NCBI GenBank assembly: GCA_949317995.1
Contig: OX439052.1
Location: forward strand, 38,689,932-38,753,931
Direction of reading: 5' to 3'
DNA: 64,000 nt
DNA from: Acholoe squamosa
Lineage: Eukaryota > Annelida > Polychaeta > Phyllodocida > Polynoidae
The position numbers and the translations under genes are program-made. The notes beneath the pieces are model-generated. The model did no database searches, was not told the DNA's origin, and saw only the letters and a list, made by a program, of their open reading frames with translations. Shown piece by piece: positions 25,341 to 37,191 of the stretch (the stretch's first letter is position 1; each line of letters begins with the position of its first letter).

Positions 25341-25918
25341 ACAGTCATAGTGATTGACCCTGTGCAATCAAGAATTCCCTTCCGATCCAGGCCAGATCAG
25401 TACGATGTGGGGGTACCCAAAACTTAGCGTCTGACTTCCTGGGGTGTTTTTAAAATGATTACTTGTAATTGCATATTTCCCTTGACAGTTTGGCATTGCC
25501 CAATGCAGTACACTGAATAGTTTGCTAGATCAAGTGATTGAGAAGAAGAGAAAAGAGAATAGGAAAGCCTGCAGCAGTCATTTTGCAGTCAATTGGAAGG
25601 ACCCATTTGGGTCCATTAAGAGTCCACTTGAGCCACCGAAATGTGAACCTAGTATTAAAGACTCTGCCAGACAGTTGGACAAAAAAGAAAGCCAAATGAA
25701 TAAATCCCCACCCAGAGATCGAGCTACTGAGCCGGTCCAAGCACCTGGGAGCAGGTCAATTTGTTCAGGGGTCCGAGCGTGGGATGTGGCTTGCATTAGC
25801 CCAACTCTCTTTCCAGCTGTTGCTATTTTTTAGTCTCTTCTCTAAGAAGTCTGCTCGCATAAGCTCTATCGACAAGCTGGTTGTGTGTAAAGTAAATTCA
25901 ATACGACTTATTACATTA

Positions 25919-26140
25919 GGTACAGTGTAAAAAATAACTATTGAATCTACGAGGGATCCTTGTAAAACTGAACAGTAAACCACCGTAATTAAATAACAGT
26001 GTACTTTTTACAAGAACCCACAGGTGGCAGTGCGGTGGTATAAGGAATCTCTACGGAAATAACGACATCTCTTAAAAAAAAAAGAAGGATATCTGGCAAC
26101 TTTGGGACGAAAGATTATTCGTTATTTCAACGAGATTTCT
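25919..26140 (+). repeat. Dispersed repeat family D, copy 3
   Basis: GTACAGTGTAAAAAATAACTATTGAA start, then TGTAAAACTGAACAGTAAAC and ATCTGGCAACTTTGG blocks in the order seen at 451 and 18571. Confidence 0.55.
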
Positions 26141-26737
26141 TTTTTACAGTTTAGCTTAAATAGAAACAGATGAGAAGTACATTTTTGATTTAAATTTATC
26201 TATATCTCATGGATTTTGCCGAACATTATGTTGCCGACATTGTTCTTATAGTGCATCATAAAGCTGAAGTCAGATCAAGGGCCAAAGCTTGTGGTCTCTG
26301 CATTCCACAGACGATTATCTCACCCAACGTGTCCCCATGGCTATGCAAATGTGGTCTGGCACAAGTTTGCATGAAAACCAAGGAAGTCCTACTTGGAGTT
26401 GTTGTGAGTGATTAGTCTTCCTAAAACTAGGAACCAGCAACGATAGTGCAAGGTTGTATCCATGCAATTTAAACTTGATTTAAAAAAATAAGGCACACCT
26501 AGACTTTATAAATCTTTCAAAAAATGCAAAATAAGGTAACTTCTGTTCTTTTCAATGGATTTTCAAAGCTAGCTAGGATGTCCGCATGTAGCCTCCAACC
26601 ACTTTTGAATTCAGAGGAAACCTAAGGGATATTTTGCCCTCAACCTTTCCTGGTCCTATAAGGCCCATATACATGTGTGTATAAGACGCACCTTATATGC
26701 AGGGTATTACAGCAAATGTCCATTGTCTAATATATAA

Positions 26738-26861
26738 GCAAATGTCCATGACCATGGGATATTCCTGCATCTTATAAATACCCAGAGGTGGGACTGGAGC
26801 ATCCCACAAAGCCATTATATGGAAATACGATGCAGGAATATCCCATGGAGTGGACATTTGC
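26738..26861. repeat. Fold-back repeat with about 33-bp arms
   Basis: GCAAATGTCCATGACCATGG at 26738 and onward (through GATATTCCTGCATC) is the imperfect inverse of GATGCAGGAATATCCCATGG...GGACATTTGC ending at 26861. Probably a small MITE or an internal inverted duplication. No TSD assigned. Confidence 0.6.
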
Positions 26862-28287
26862 ATTTATGGCATGGCCTACAGGGTTGTTTTGTCTTTAAAT
26901 AGACAAATAAATTTCTTTTAATATACATGAGTCACATGATAATTATCCTTTGAATAGGGACACATTGTATTCTCTACCCCACATTGGATACGGCGGTTCT
27001 AGTACTAATCTATAGTGACGTTCGTATCAGCCATGACATAAACTCACATTCACCTTGGTTGATATTGGGTATGGTTCAGAGTCTGATCTCCTGTGGGAAG
27101 AAAATGTGAGCGAGGGGTAGTTGAAGAGATGGTCAATATACCACACCCTGTACTGCTGTATGGAGGGTCCTTAGAGTACCTGGCCACCCAGTGCTAAGAC
27201 CACAAGCCCCTGTTGCCATGGTTACCATAGACACAGACTCCTGAATGTGAGCAGGTAAAGGGACCCATTAACCCATCAAGGTTAATGCATCTCAATTAAT
27301 GCATCATGTTTCTTCCTCACTCCGAAATGCGGTCCTTTCGCCATTTCGCTCTAAGGCTCATATCTCCACTCTCCTTACAAGGTCCTTAAAAAAGGGTAAC
27401 CTACTGTTTTCACTTTTGCCCATGTCCTCCTGCAAATATCTTTCTAGTGCCTCAAGTAAGAGCATCAGGTCACCAATGTAGGGTAATATATTTGATGATG
27501 ACATGCTCAGAGTGACCTGCTATTTCAAAGAAAACTTATTCCGATCTGTAGCATTGTAGGTAATTTCTATGAATCTCTGTAGTCTTTTCCATGTGCCATG
27601 GATGCTATATTCTGTCAATGGAATAAAGAGCCAGGGGATGTGACATTGTAAAGGCAAGAGGCATTGTCCTTGATAAATTTCATCAAACAGTCTTTTACAA
27701 AAAGCACAAGACTTCTATCAAATTCCATGTGAACATATCGAATGTAGGGAGAAATACGGCTATGCTCTACATAATCAGATTCACTAGTCTTATTATAGAG
27801 CTTTATGCCTTTTGGTTGGATGTGCAAAGTGAGGTGACGGGATCCCAGATTTGGGAATCGGACCAGGGTAAGTTCAGGGGAGGCCGGATGAAATAGAATG
27901 AACTGCCAATAGGATTACAGGCAAAGGTCAATGGGGCAGTTATCCTGACTCCAGACGCCCGGTATACTGCTCCGTATTAGGGTCTCATGCAAAAGGACTA
28001 TACTTGACACAAATCTGCAGAGCCCCAGCCCTCTCAGTCTCGATCTTCCAGTTTCTAATTCAAACATAAGGGCTACAGCGGGACTGGACCATTCCTTATC
28101 AAATCAATGTAACTACATTTTAATATTAGTCCAGGATCCTGGATCATTTCACAATTCTAGTAGAGGCTATACCTGGGCTCAATGCTGGTGCTTTTATGTG
28201 ATTGCCATGCATGAGTAGGTAGGTGTATAGGCTGGCGTTGACATGCCCTACACTAAAATGGGCGAGGGTTGTTCGCTGTCAGCAGTT
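26862..28287. other. No gene seen
   Basis: Ordinary sequence; no domain-bearing frame or confident repeat. Confidence 0.4.
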
Positions 28288-28427
28288 TAAAGGGAAATGC
28301 TACTCAATTTTCATGATAGCATATTTTGATCAAATATATATCAAAGAAATGGCCTCCAGAATCTTTTTATTTGATGTAAAGACCATCAAAATATGCTTTC
28401 ATGAAAATTGGGTACTGTTTCTCTTTA
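28288..28427. mobile_element. 140-bp palindromic MITE
   Basis: TAAAGGGAAATGCTACTC at the left and GGGTACTGTTTCTCTTTA at the right begin inverted arms of about 42 bp that continue through AATTTTCATGA.AGCATATTTTGAT, with a small central loop. Almost a full hairpin. The TA at each outer edge may be the target site. Confidence 0.65.
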
Positions 28428-31400
28428 CCAAAGAGCCTTATGATAGGACACAAATCAATAAGTCTACTTGATCAAATCACGCCCAAACGATAACATTGCA
28501 GCACTGTCCTAGGCTCTCTCCCAGACTGTAATCAGCTCAGTCTGGGCCAGTCGAGACTGCAGCTCTCTTAGATGGGATTTCCAGTGTTGTGATACCTACT
28601 GGGGATGTAAGTTTCACCCAAGGCCTTCCCACCTTTAGTAAAGCATGGCATTTGCGTCCCATTTTATCCTCATACTTTCCACTGAAGTGGGCGTATTACC
28701 AGTGATTAGCTCTAAAACATCAATATTCCCTTGCCCAAAGTCAACTTATTGCAGACTCTCACTGCTATTCCCCTTCCACAGTCAACTGTAAAACCTTACT
28801 ACCGTGGTGGCCCATTTCAGCTGTCCAAGTCTTTTAAATTGTACGATAACTGTATCGCTCTGCTTATATATGGCACTAATTTGAGCCTTTAATGGGGTAT
28901 TTCAATCAAACCCAGAGGCTATTTCAAGAGGTACTAAGATCGCAATTAGCACTATGTGACTATTGTTTTCGTTCTGATATGGGCACTGGTTCTGAAAATT
29001 AGGTGCTAGATGATCAAAAACCTGAATAGAAGATTAGGTCCAAAAAACGCACCCCCTAAAGCCTGAAACACGTTGTTCTTGCCCTAAAATCTTTTTACTC
29101 TTCATTCACACGATTTGACACCAGGATGTGTGCAGTTTAGGAAATGAGCTACAACTCAACGAGTTTGGAAATCCTGCTCTTGAAGGATGTTTTTAATTGT
29201 ATGTATACAGTCAATGTACGGTTGCTGTATATGTAAATATTATAGAACATGGTCTAAAATGTATACAGAGTACCTGACCCCTTTTTCATTTGCTGCCATT
29301 TATTATCGGGATATTGTAAACCCAATCCTAGCAATCTGTCTACGGGTACTGCATCCATGCATCTGGTAAACTTTTGAAGACCAGCACAACTTTTGAAGAC
29401 CAGCACAATGGAGACATTTTGTAACCCACATTATACAGCTTGTAAAGGGTTCAAACTTGCCAAAGCCTTGCAGTTTTTAGTTATACCGATATCAGAGTTT
29501 TTTTTGGCTCAAGAGGTTGAGGCCTTGCAAAGCATTCACTACTCCCGCTGGTGAGCAGCCATTAAGTCAACCACTCCACTTCAAACTTTACCTTCCGAAA
29601 AGGGGCATAGATCAATACAGCGAAACAGGATGACTTGTCAGGAAAGTTGTTGATGAAGTTGTCCGACCTTTCTGAACCTATTGAAAATGCAAATATTCAT
29701 TGACTTGTATATATGTTCTAATGATATTACAGCCCTACATCTAAGCAAAGTCACCAATGATTGCACTGGTACGACGGCACTACCAAACTCTATCACTGTT
29801 TATGTAAATACCACATTAAGTGATGGTCGTACAGACTCTGACTTTCGACGGACGGTGTCCGAATGATGATGAAATGCCCATTCCATCTGAAAATTTGACA
29901 GAACGATGGCGTAATGATGACTGTAAGGGGCTGGCCGAATAGCCGATGGCAGTGGAGTTTATTCTGGACAGTGTCTATTTTTGGTAAAAGTTATTCAAGA
30001 TGGCACTCACAACCACTAGACCTTAGACCATGCATCAAAGTCCTTATCTAGGCATGGCTGAATGTCTAAACTGTGGATTGGTTCCATGTCAGGCTCTTTA
30101 TGCCTATTTACACAGCACTCCTGTTCGTGCTGATTTATACTCCGCCTATTGACCATGAGTATTGACACTCCACCCTCAACCTAAATCACTGCCCCCCCCC
30201 CCCACTGAGGGATGTATTGGGACCCTGTTGCAGGGGATGAGTAGTGGGGAATTGATGTACATATAAAGAACATTTTCAGAATTTCCTGTCATATTAGATC
30301 TCTGGCCTCAGGCATTTTTTTTCTTTGAGAAAGTGAATTTATAATGTAGTAATGAATCTTCAATGTCATTGTGGCCATGAACTTCAGGGAGGGCTATAAC
30401 ACGGGGATGTGAAATACAAAACTCCCTTGTTAGTTTTGGATAAATTGTCCCTCTATTGAATTCTACAAGTGGCCTTGTCCCGTATCTCTCAACGCCTGAC
30501 CATCGTAGATTTTATAATGTGGCCTTGCCCCCTTGTAACCCGTCTGGGGCCCTATAAAAGAAATTGATATACAGATGAAATATAAATAATAGCAGACAAG
30601 CTTGTTAGATATCATTTGGTTGGCCTACATTTTGGGCTGGTCAACAGAGAACCATTTTGTCAGATGAAAGATAAGGGAGAACAGCAGCGTAAAATAAAAA
30701 GAAGCCACCCTGTCTCAGTACCAGACCGTGGGTCATTCAGGTACTGAGTAACTCACCAGAGTCTGGTAAACCTCTGCGTGAGTAGCTCATAAAGGCTCGG
30801 TGGCGGGTTTGTACACACTACGTCCAACACAGACAGATCTCTGACATGAACAAGTGGGTGATGTTTATTCCTAAAGAGAAGCTGAAAGGGACCTGTGTCA
30901 GGGGCCTCACCGTGGAACCTTTTACCTTAAAGTTAGCCCAGAAAAATATATAGACTCAATAGGTGAGGCTTCGTTACTTTTCTGTGGCTCCCCAGGGAAA
31001 GGGAGGAGAAAAAATTGGGTTGAGTAGGGAGAAGTGTAAAGGATAGTCATGCAAAAACGCAGGGAGGGGTAAGCAATGGGTGATTTAATGGGGGGTTAGG
31101 GAAACCAGTATGGAAAGGATGACAGATAGCTAGGGTGAGAGCTGGGCATAACATGACACTGTGTGAACCAGCTATTTGTCTTTTAAAGAGTACATGATGC
31201 ACCCATGTTCACATATTTGTCATCATAGTGTTCCAATGCAGTAATTTACCAACACTGTTGATTCCCTATCCAATCACGTCAGCTGCAGGCCGTTGCAAAA
31301 AGATTTGGAATAGGTTCTGTAGGAGGTGCTATTCTCAAAATGGAAGTCACTCACCTCAGGGAATTGATTCCCTTATGTGTTGCAAAAAGCGAATCAGTCA

Positions 31401-31436
31401 GAGGAATGGTATAGGCGTGGCTAGAGTCGAGGTGTA
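28428..31436. other. No gene seen
   Basis: No supported coding region. It includes a TIR family B fragment at about 29724-29846 and a poly(C) run near 30188. Confidence 0.4.
29724..29846 (+). mobile_element. Internal fragment of TIR family B
   Basis: ATTACAGCCCTACATCTA, TTGCACTGGTACGACGGC and a following TACCAAACTCTATC block match the interior of 7112-7380. No ends are present. Confidence 0.55.
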
Positions 31437-32316
31437 CACTGCAAAAATGGTGTTTAGATTTTAAACATGTTTAGGTCTAAACACGTTTAAAACCTAAACA
31501 TATAGGTCAGTTAGGTGTCTCATCGACTACACATTTAGGAAATGAACACTTTTATTCTAACTACATAAACATTTATGCTAAACATGTTTAAATGTTTAGA
31601 GTTGAGACAGTTGAATAATAGGTGTTTAGATTTAAAAATCAATATGTTTAGATACTTGGATGTTGAATCCACACCAGGTAGCAGCACTGCCTTTGACTGG
31701 ACTATCTGCACACAGTTATAATCAAATGTTGTTACAAATGTCCCCAAATCCCATGTTTATCATGGTTTCATTTAATAGAATGTCATGTGAAAAGAAAGGG
31801 CAATAGAAAATAAACTAGATTCACCTCATGCCACCATCATTACCATAAAATAATCAATAAACTCCATGACTGACACCTATTTGATGTTATTCTGGAATAG
31901 ATGAGGCAATGTCCTTCCTGCCAAGCTGTTGTACTTTCTGAAGTCTCTTGTTCTGATGCAGTGTGTAATACATGTACACGTATATATAGCTGTGGCTGAC
32001 ATCTTTGGAGACTTTGACAAGTAAATACCTGCTGATGTCCCCCCTCAGTAAATGAGAAAACAAACAAAATATATGTCTGCAAACCTTAACTCTCCATCAA
32101 ATCATTTAAAGATCTAAATGCAAAAATTCATAAACACCTAAACACAAAAATTCATATATCTAAACACAAAGTTTTAACCTAAACACCTACATTTCTAAAC
32201 ACTTAAGCTAAGCACATTGTTTGGCTAAACGTGTTTAGGAAATGAATGTGATTACAAAAACGTTGCAAGAATATGTTTAGAATTGTGTTTAGGATCTAAA
32301 CACCATTTTTGCAGTG
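31437..32316 (-). mobile_element. 880-bp TIR element (CACTGCAAAAATGGTGTTTA), copy 2
   Basis: Inverted copy of 20655-21543 with the same perfect CACTGCAAAAATGGTGTTTA terminus and TA on both sides. Long stretches are nearly identical by eye, suggesting fairly recent spread. The internal open frame of copy 1 is not kept in the same form, supporting a non-coding element. Confidence 0.85.
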
Positions 32317-32696
32317 TAATTCTCAAGTAGAAACCAATTCTCTGGGGAAGTCTATTCTCAGGGTGGGGAAGAGCAAAGAATTGGGAGATCAAATAGCTAC
32401 AGAGAGAAGTCGGGTCCAATTCTTTTCACAACAGCCTCCAGAAGTGTACCCGGCGTTGTTTTTTTGTTTTTTTTTCATGCAGTCTACCTGTCTGCAATGT
32501 ATTCTAACATTTGGTGTAAGATTAAAATTATACATAACAGAGGCATGGCATGGAAGGATAACACCTTATTAAACATAGCTGGGACATTTGAAATTTGAGA
32601 TCTTTTCCATCTTCATCCTTTGATTTCTTCTGTTGTTCCTGCAGTAATTACACGCTTGCATCTTGGCATAGAAGGACAGAACTCAAGTAATGTGAG

Positions 32697-32967
32697 CTGG
32701 GAGGCATATCTCAAGATGGTGCGACTAGACCCCCTTCAAATCGTAGTGGGATCCCTGGCTGTAATTCCATTATAGTCCTACATCTAGTGGTCACTAATGG
32801 TTGCAGTGGTACGACTGCCCTACCAAACCCTATGTGAATAGAGCATTAGGTGCTGATTGTACAAAACAGTCATAGTACATTTCCTGTGATCGCCCATTGT
32901 AATTTTGAGGGCTTCAAATCATAGTGGATGTCTGCAGTCGCACCATAATGAGAAATACCTTCCTGAG
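32697..32967. mobile_element. TIR family B copy
   Basis: CTGGGAGGCATATCTCAAGATGG at the left and the weaker CACCATAATGAGAAATACCTTCC at the right are inverted termini. The interior blocks match 7112-7380. It lies 50 bp from another family copy at 33020. Confidence 0.65.
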
Positions 32968-33019
32968 AATCATGAAGCTACTTCAAATAATTGGTTCTAC
33001 AAAAAAAAAAAAACTAATT

Positions 33020-33230
33020 TCTGGAAAGCATTTCTCAAGATGGTATGACTAGACCCCCTTTAAGTCGAATTGAGATCCCTCGGTGAAATGTCATTACAGC
33101 CCTGCATCTACCTGTGCTGATCATACAGAGTAGTCGTAGTGTGTTACCTAAGATCATCCACTCTGATATTGATGGTTTCAAGTCGTACTGGTTGTGTCTA
33201 GTCGCACCATCTTGAGAAATGCCCTCCAGA
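33020..33230. mobile_element. TIR family B copy, internally deleted
   Basis: TCTGGAAAGCATTTCTCAAG and CTTGAGAAATGCCCTCCAGA are inverted repeats. Compared with 7112-7380 about 60 bp of the interior (the GTGGTCACTAAT block) is missing. It ends about 140 bp before the GPCR's 3' splice site. Confidence 0.72.
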
Positions 33231-33352
33231 CACTTCAATTTCCCAGTACAGTTTGTAACAAAATGAATTACAGAATGGCAATGTCTCGATCACAGATGAA
33301 CAGTAATCAAGTGACAGTGACAACATTGTAGAAGCAGCAAACACTAAGCTCT

Positions 33353-33372
33353 CTCTGTTTTTCTCTTTTCAG
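33353..33372 (+). promoter_or_regulatory. 3' splice site ahead of the GPCR exon
   Basis: A TCTGTTTTTCTCTTTTCAG tract is a strong pyrimidine tract plus CAG. It places the start of the GPCR's coding exon at 33373, with about 390 bp of 5' UTR before the ATG, so at least one upstream 5' UTR exon is expected outside or within the preceding DNA. Confidence 0.6.
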
Positions 33373-33762
33373 GTTCACCGTCGAGCTGATGAGAATATTG
33401 CAATGTGGAGCATTATATTCATCATGTAACTTTGGTGACATTCGATGACTAAATCATGGACCAGACTCTGGTAGGGACTGTTGGGATTCATGCTGCATAG
33501 CCAAGTGAACAAATTGGATGTCTTGGCAGGAGGCCATTTCCAAACTGTTGATAGTCCTTTCTGTCAGAGGTGTGCTTCCAAAATAAGAAGTGACTCACCT
33601 TTCATAGTCACCTCTCTCTTGTGTTCTACGTCCTAACATATGTGGTCCAGAGGTTGTGAGTACTTCCCAAGTAACAATCCCTTCGTGGAAAATCTTACAA
33701 TACTGGAAGGACAAACTGTATGCTCAGTTTCTAGGACTGCTGTCAGACTTTGATCTGCCAAT

Positions 33763-35049
33763 ATGGAGGGTTACAAGCTGATGTACGAATGCATCATGGA
33801 CCCGATGGCGGGTCTTTACAACAATTCACCCCCTCTCTATGACCAAAATGTCAGCTTCACGGGAAACTTTACAGATGATGCAATTATCAGTAATAACAGT
33901 AACAGTGTAGTTGGGATGATGAATCTGTTCAGTAATGCGACAGGGCGCCCAGGCAATGGCGGATTGGGAGATAATTCTGGGCTGGAGACTTTCCGTAGGC
34001 TACTCAAAACTGTTTTAGTGCCTAGTATTTGTATCCTAGGCATCATTGGAAATGCGATGACACTTCTGGTTTTGACCCGCAAACGCCTAACATCATCTTG
34101 TGATGGAACTGAGCGAACTGTCCACATTGGGTTATTCTCATTAGCGATATCTGATTTGCTAGTCTGTGTATGCTTATTCCCACATGGCTTTTTCACTGAG
34201 AATACATTCAACTACCCTGCAGTGAACTTTCAACTCTTGTACAAGACATACTCTGAGGTGTTCATCAATACATTCATACTGACATCGACATGGGTTACAG
34301 TAACCATGGCAACATCAAGATACCTGGCCATATGTCATCCATTCCGTGCCCGCCACATGATTGGCTTGACTGGCACCAGAGTCAGTATACTACTGGTATT
34401 CCTCTTTAGCATTCTTCTCAACATTCCAAGGTTTTTCAAATACCGCATCCAATCCCTAGAATGTAAAGATGGTAGCCATGTATACTACAAAAACCTGGGC
34501 CTGATGGCCAACAAAGATGACATTAAGCAGAAAATCTACATCTGGATTTACTTTGGGGTGGGGATATTCCTGCCTCTATTGATGCTCGCCTTCTGCAATA
34601 TTTGCCTGGTGAAAGCTCTGAGGGAGTCGACAAAGCTGCGGAGGCGCTATCGCGTCCCTGCTGCGCACGTTGACTCAAACCACCGGATTACATCCATATT
34701 GGTTACAATTGTTGTCATGTATATTCTGTTTGTGTCACCTGCTGAGATCCTCCTCTTCATCAGCGACAGAATGCGGGACTTCAAAGGGGAAGGCGACTAC
34801 CAGACCCTTTCCACTGCAGTGGAAATAACAAACATTCTGCAGACAATCAATTTTGCCTGCGACTTTGTGCTCTATTTTGTGCTAAATGTGCATTTCCGAC
34901 AGGCTATACGGGAAATGTTCTATAGCATCATCAATAAGCTGTTTGGCTGTAAAGACCCAAAGGTGAGTTCGAGAAAGACTGGGCGTATGGCACTCTATAG
35001 TCAAGCCTCCATTTCTCGGAACGCTACGACAGCTCAGACATTAGTCTGA
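33763..35049 (+). CDS. Rhodopsin-class peptide GPCR, FMRFamide-receptor-like
   Basis: A 428-residue seven-helix receptor in the plasma membrane, predicted to couple an extracellular neuropeptide to G proteins. The 80-residue N-terminus has N-glycosylation sites (NVS at 29, NFT at 35, NNS at 44, NAT at 58) and no obvious signal peptide. Helix 1 (about 83-105) has GN; helix 2 (119-140) has LAISD; helix 3 ends SRYLAICHP, a variant of DRY, at 185-193; helix 4 leads to NIPRFFKYR, a FMRFamide-receptor trait; helix 5 spans 258-283; helix 6 (309-333) has VSPAE; helix 7 (352-374) has DFVLY in place of NPxxY. The usual helix-3 cysteine is absent while the second extracellular loop keeps C234. TRH-receptor or GPR139/142-like relatives are alternatives. 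The whole coding region is in one exon. Subfamily is inferred; receptor class is clear. Confidence 0.9.
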   Translation: MEGYKLMYECIMDPMAGLYNNSPPLYDQNVSFTGNFTDDAIISNNSNSVVGMMNLFSNATGRPGNGGLGDNSGLETFRRLLKTVLVPSICILGIIGNAMTLLVLTRKRLTSSCDGTERTVHIGLFSLAISDLLVCVCLFPHGFFTENTFNYPAVNFQLLYKTYSEVFINTFILTSTWVTVTMATSRYLAICHPFRARHMIGLTGTRVSILLVFLFSILLNIPRFFKYRIQSLECKDGSHVYYKNLGLMANKDDIKQKIYIWIYFGVGIFLPLLMLAFCNICLVKALRESTKLRRRYRVPAAHVDSNHRITSILVTIVVMYILFVSPAEILLFISDRMRDFKGEGDYQTLSTAVEITNILQTINFACDFVLYFVLNVHFRQAIREMFYSIINKLFGCKDPKVSSRKTGRMALYSQASISRNATTAQTLV

Positions 35050-35208
35050 GTCAGAAGGGGTCCCAAGATGATAAAAAATCATTGTGCTTATGATGTCAAT
35101 TGAAGAGAGATGTATGTACATGTTTTATATAGCATAAAAGGAATGATAATCAGGATTTTAAATTGGTGTAACGAAAAGTCGAAAGGGTAATCATGTAGAT
35201 AAAATAGC

Positions 35209-35388
35209 TAAGGCCCATTTTCCACCAACCGATATGGGCCCTGTATCGGCCGACGGTATTGTCCACTGTGGGTCTGTCGGCAATGCCTCTCCATTGACAC
35301 CTATGGCAGCCCTGTCGGCCAAGGTGGTACTTTCGTGCAGCTGTCAGCCGACAGAGGGACCATATCGGGTGGTGGAAAACGGCCCTTA
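35209..35388. mobile_element. 180-bp MITE in the GPCR 3' UTR
   Basis: TAAGGCCCATTTTCCACCA and TGGTGGAAAACGGCCCTTA are inverted termini with two mismatches. The inside repeats GTCGGC(C/A)-type words. GC-richer than its surroundings. No direct TSD could be separated from the palindromic TAA/TTA ends. Confidence 0.7.
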
Positions 35389-36291
35389 GGAATGGATGAA
35401 TTTAAAAGAAGAGTATATATTTTGTGATAACTGAAGTCATAATGAATATTTATATCATCATGTTTGAGATCAGTAGAAAAACTGTACAGATGTTTGAATA
35501 TAGACAAAATTAGGTATGGTGGACCCTTGCCTCCCATGCTGTTTGCACTAGGAGTGAGAAAGAAGTGGGTATCTAGTATGATCATTGTGAACTTTGCCTC
35601 AAGACAGATATCTCAGCTGTAATGTCAGCAGTATTAGCAGAGTGGTGTTGATTTTACCTCTGTCAGTGTCTAGCCTGCTCCAACCATAATACAGAGTGCG
35701 TAATGAGTAGGTATTCGCTAAGTGTGAGTATATAATTGGCCTAACACGCTAATGGCTGTAATGATGGAGATATGAAATAGGTGCGACTTACACCAATGGA
35801 GAAATACACAAAGCCCTAGGACTCAGCTCCTAACAGTTTTATGACTCGAGTTGTTCGACCTGTAGCAGAGTTATCTCCGAGCTGGTGCATTGAATTTATA
35901 TATATTGCATCTTATCCATTGTTCAGCTTTCTCTTTGAAAGGTAATCCTTTCCTGCAAATAACATAACCACATACTAGCATTACAACACTTTGGAAGGTA
36001 GTACCATATGAACCATTTTTTTTTCACTAAAAAACGTACCTTTTTTGAACTATCGATAGCTGTGTGAAAGTCCCTTAGTATAAAATTTGTCAATCTGAGA
36101 AGAAGTTTCTATATTAATTAGATAACATGGGGGAAATCCGACTATAATTGATAACCTGTATGCCATTGAAGTACCCTTCTGCATTGAAGAACAATATTAT
36201 GAGAAAATGGAAACAAATTGAAATTGATATTGCATCCATTGATTGAAATATGGAAGCCCACCTAGGACCTTAAATGTTTATTGGACCATAA

Positions 36292-36509
36292 CCCAGCAAA
36301 TTGTCGTCATCTGTCGTCATGATTGGTCATCAATGGTGACTCCTTTTTGATAACTCATTCCATCATCTTTCGCCACTGTGTGTTAGACTCACATCGCATA
36401 GCAATTGCTATTCCTGGTGATCTTGTGCTATAACGACGTTGTGTTCCATCTAGCGACATGTGTAAGCCACTTCAGACAGGTTGACCAGGACTCACAACAA
36501 TTTGCTCGG
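36292..36509. mobile_element. MITE family C, copy 2
   Basis: Left end CCCAGCAAATTGTCGT is exact; right end ACAATTTGCTCGG has one substitution. The body is the inverse of 19173-19394. It lies within the probable GPCR 3' UTR. Confidence 0.75.
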
Positions 36510-36821
36510 AATGATTAAACCTCACTCTTTATGACTGCTTCATCAGCAGAAATGAGTAATATGTTTTATTACAGAGGGAATTCCTAGCACCCTGCATCAA
36601 TGGAAACTGTCTCCATAGCATGGAGGCCTTTAATTGCAATGTAAAGATGAATGCTGTAACTTTGTTTGTTTCTAAATACTCTCTGTGCTAGTTTTTGAAT
36701 CTTAGTTAGTGGTTGAAGCCGTGATGACAACCTGTTGATTTATCGTTTCCCCTTATGGCCTAGTTTTGGAAAACACCTTTATCAGATCAGCTTATAAATT
36801 CCTCATCATAGATCTATAATC

Positions 36822-36827
36822 AATAAA
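36822..36827 (+). terminator. AATAAA poly(A) signal candidate
   Basis: AATAAA followed about 8 bases later by an A-run; the first good candidate I see downstream of the GPCR on the plus strand. Confidence 0.35.
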
Positions 36828-37000
36828 GTTTGTAAAAAAACACTTCAAATGGGGTGAAACAGCCCCTTGGATACAAGAAGAAGTAACCAGCACATTAGGA
36901 GCCAGTGGGTTGATAAAGGCAATGGAGAACACTAATACTTTACATATAACTCTCTATGCAGCTTTAATGCAAAATTGTTAAAACCATTACATTATTTAAG

Positions 37001-37191
37001 GCCTAAAGAAATTTTTGTTTTCAGGTAACGGGTCAAAAAAATTAGGGTAGGTAGGATCATTTGAAAAAAACTTCCAGATCTCAATAAGTGCCAAAATATC
37101 AGATTTTCCCCAAACGCGCATAAATAAAATTAAGGGTAGGGCAAAAAATTAGGGTAGGTAGCATTACCTGAACACAACAATTTTTTTAGGC
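37001..37191. mobile_element. 191-bp MITE with GCCTAAAGAAATTTTTGTTT end
   Basis: GCCTAAAGAAATTTTTGTTT at the left continues into TCAGGTAA. The right end, read in reverse complement, is GCCTAAAAAAATTGTTGTGT then TCAGGTAA. Inside are two direct copies of AAAAATTAGGGTAGGTAG. No coding. Confidence 0.7.

Larger units (their letters stand above)
35050..36840 (+). other. Probable 3' UTR of the GPCR gene
   Basis: Non-coding sequence after the TGA, running to an AATAAA at 36822-36827 followed by an A-rich stretch. It contains two MITEs (35209-35388 and 36292-36509). No closer AATAAA was noticed, but alternative cleavage sites cannot be excluded. Confidence 0.4.

Noticed and set aside
25197-25427. 76-codon frame of Leu-Ser and Ile-Tyr repeats
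   Set aside because: Pure translation of the (CT)n(TA)n microsatellite.
33837-34211. 124-codon minus-strand frame
   Set aside because: Antisense shadow of the GPCR coding region.
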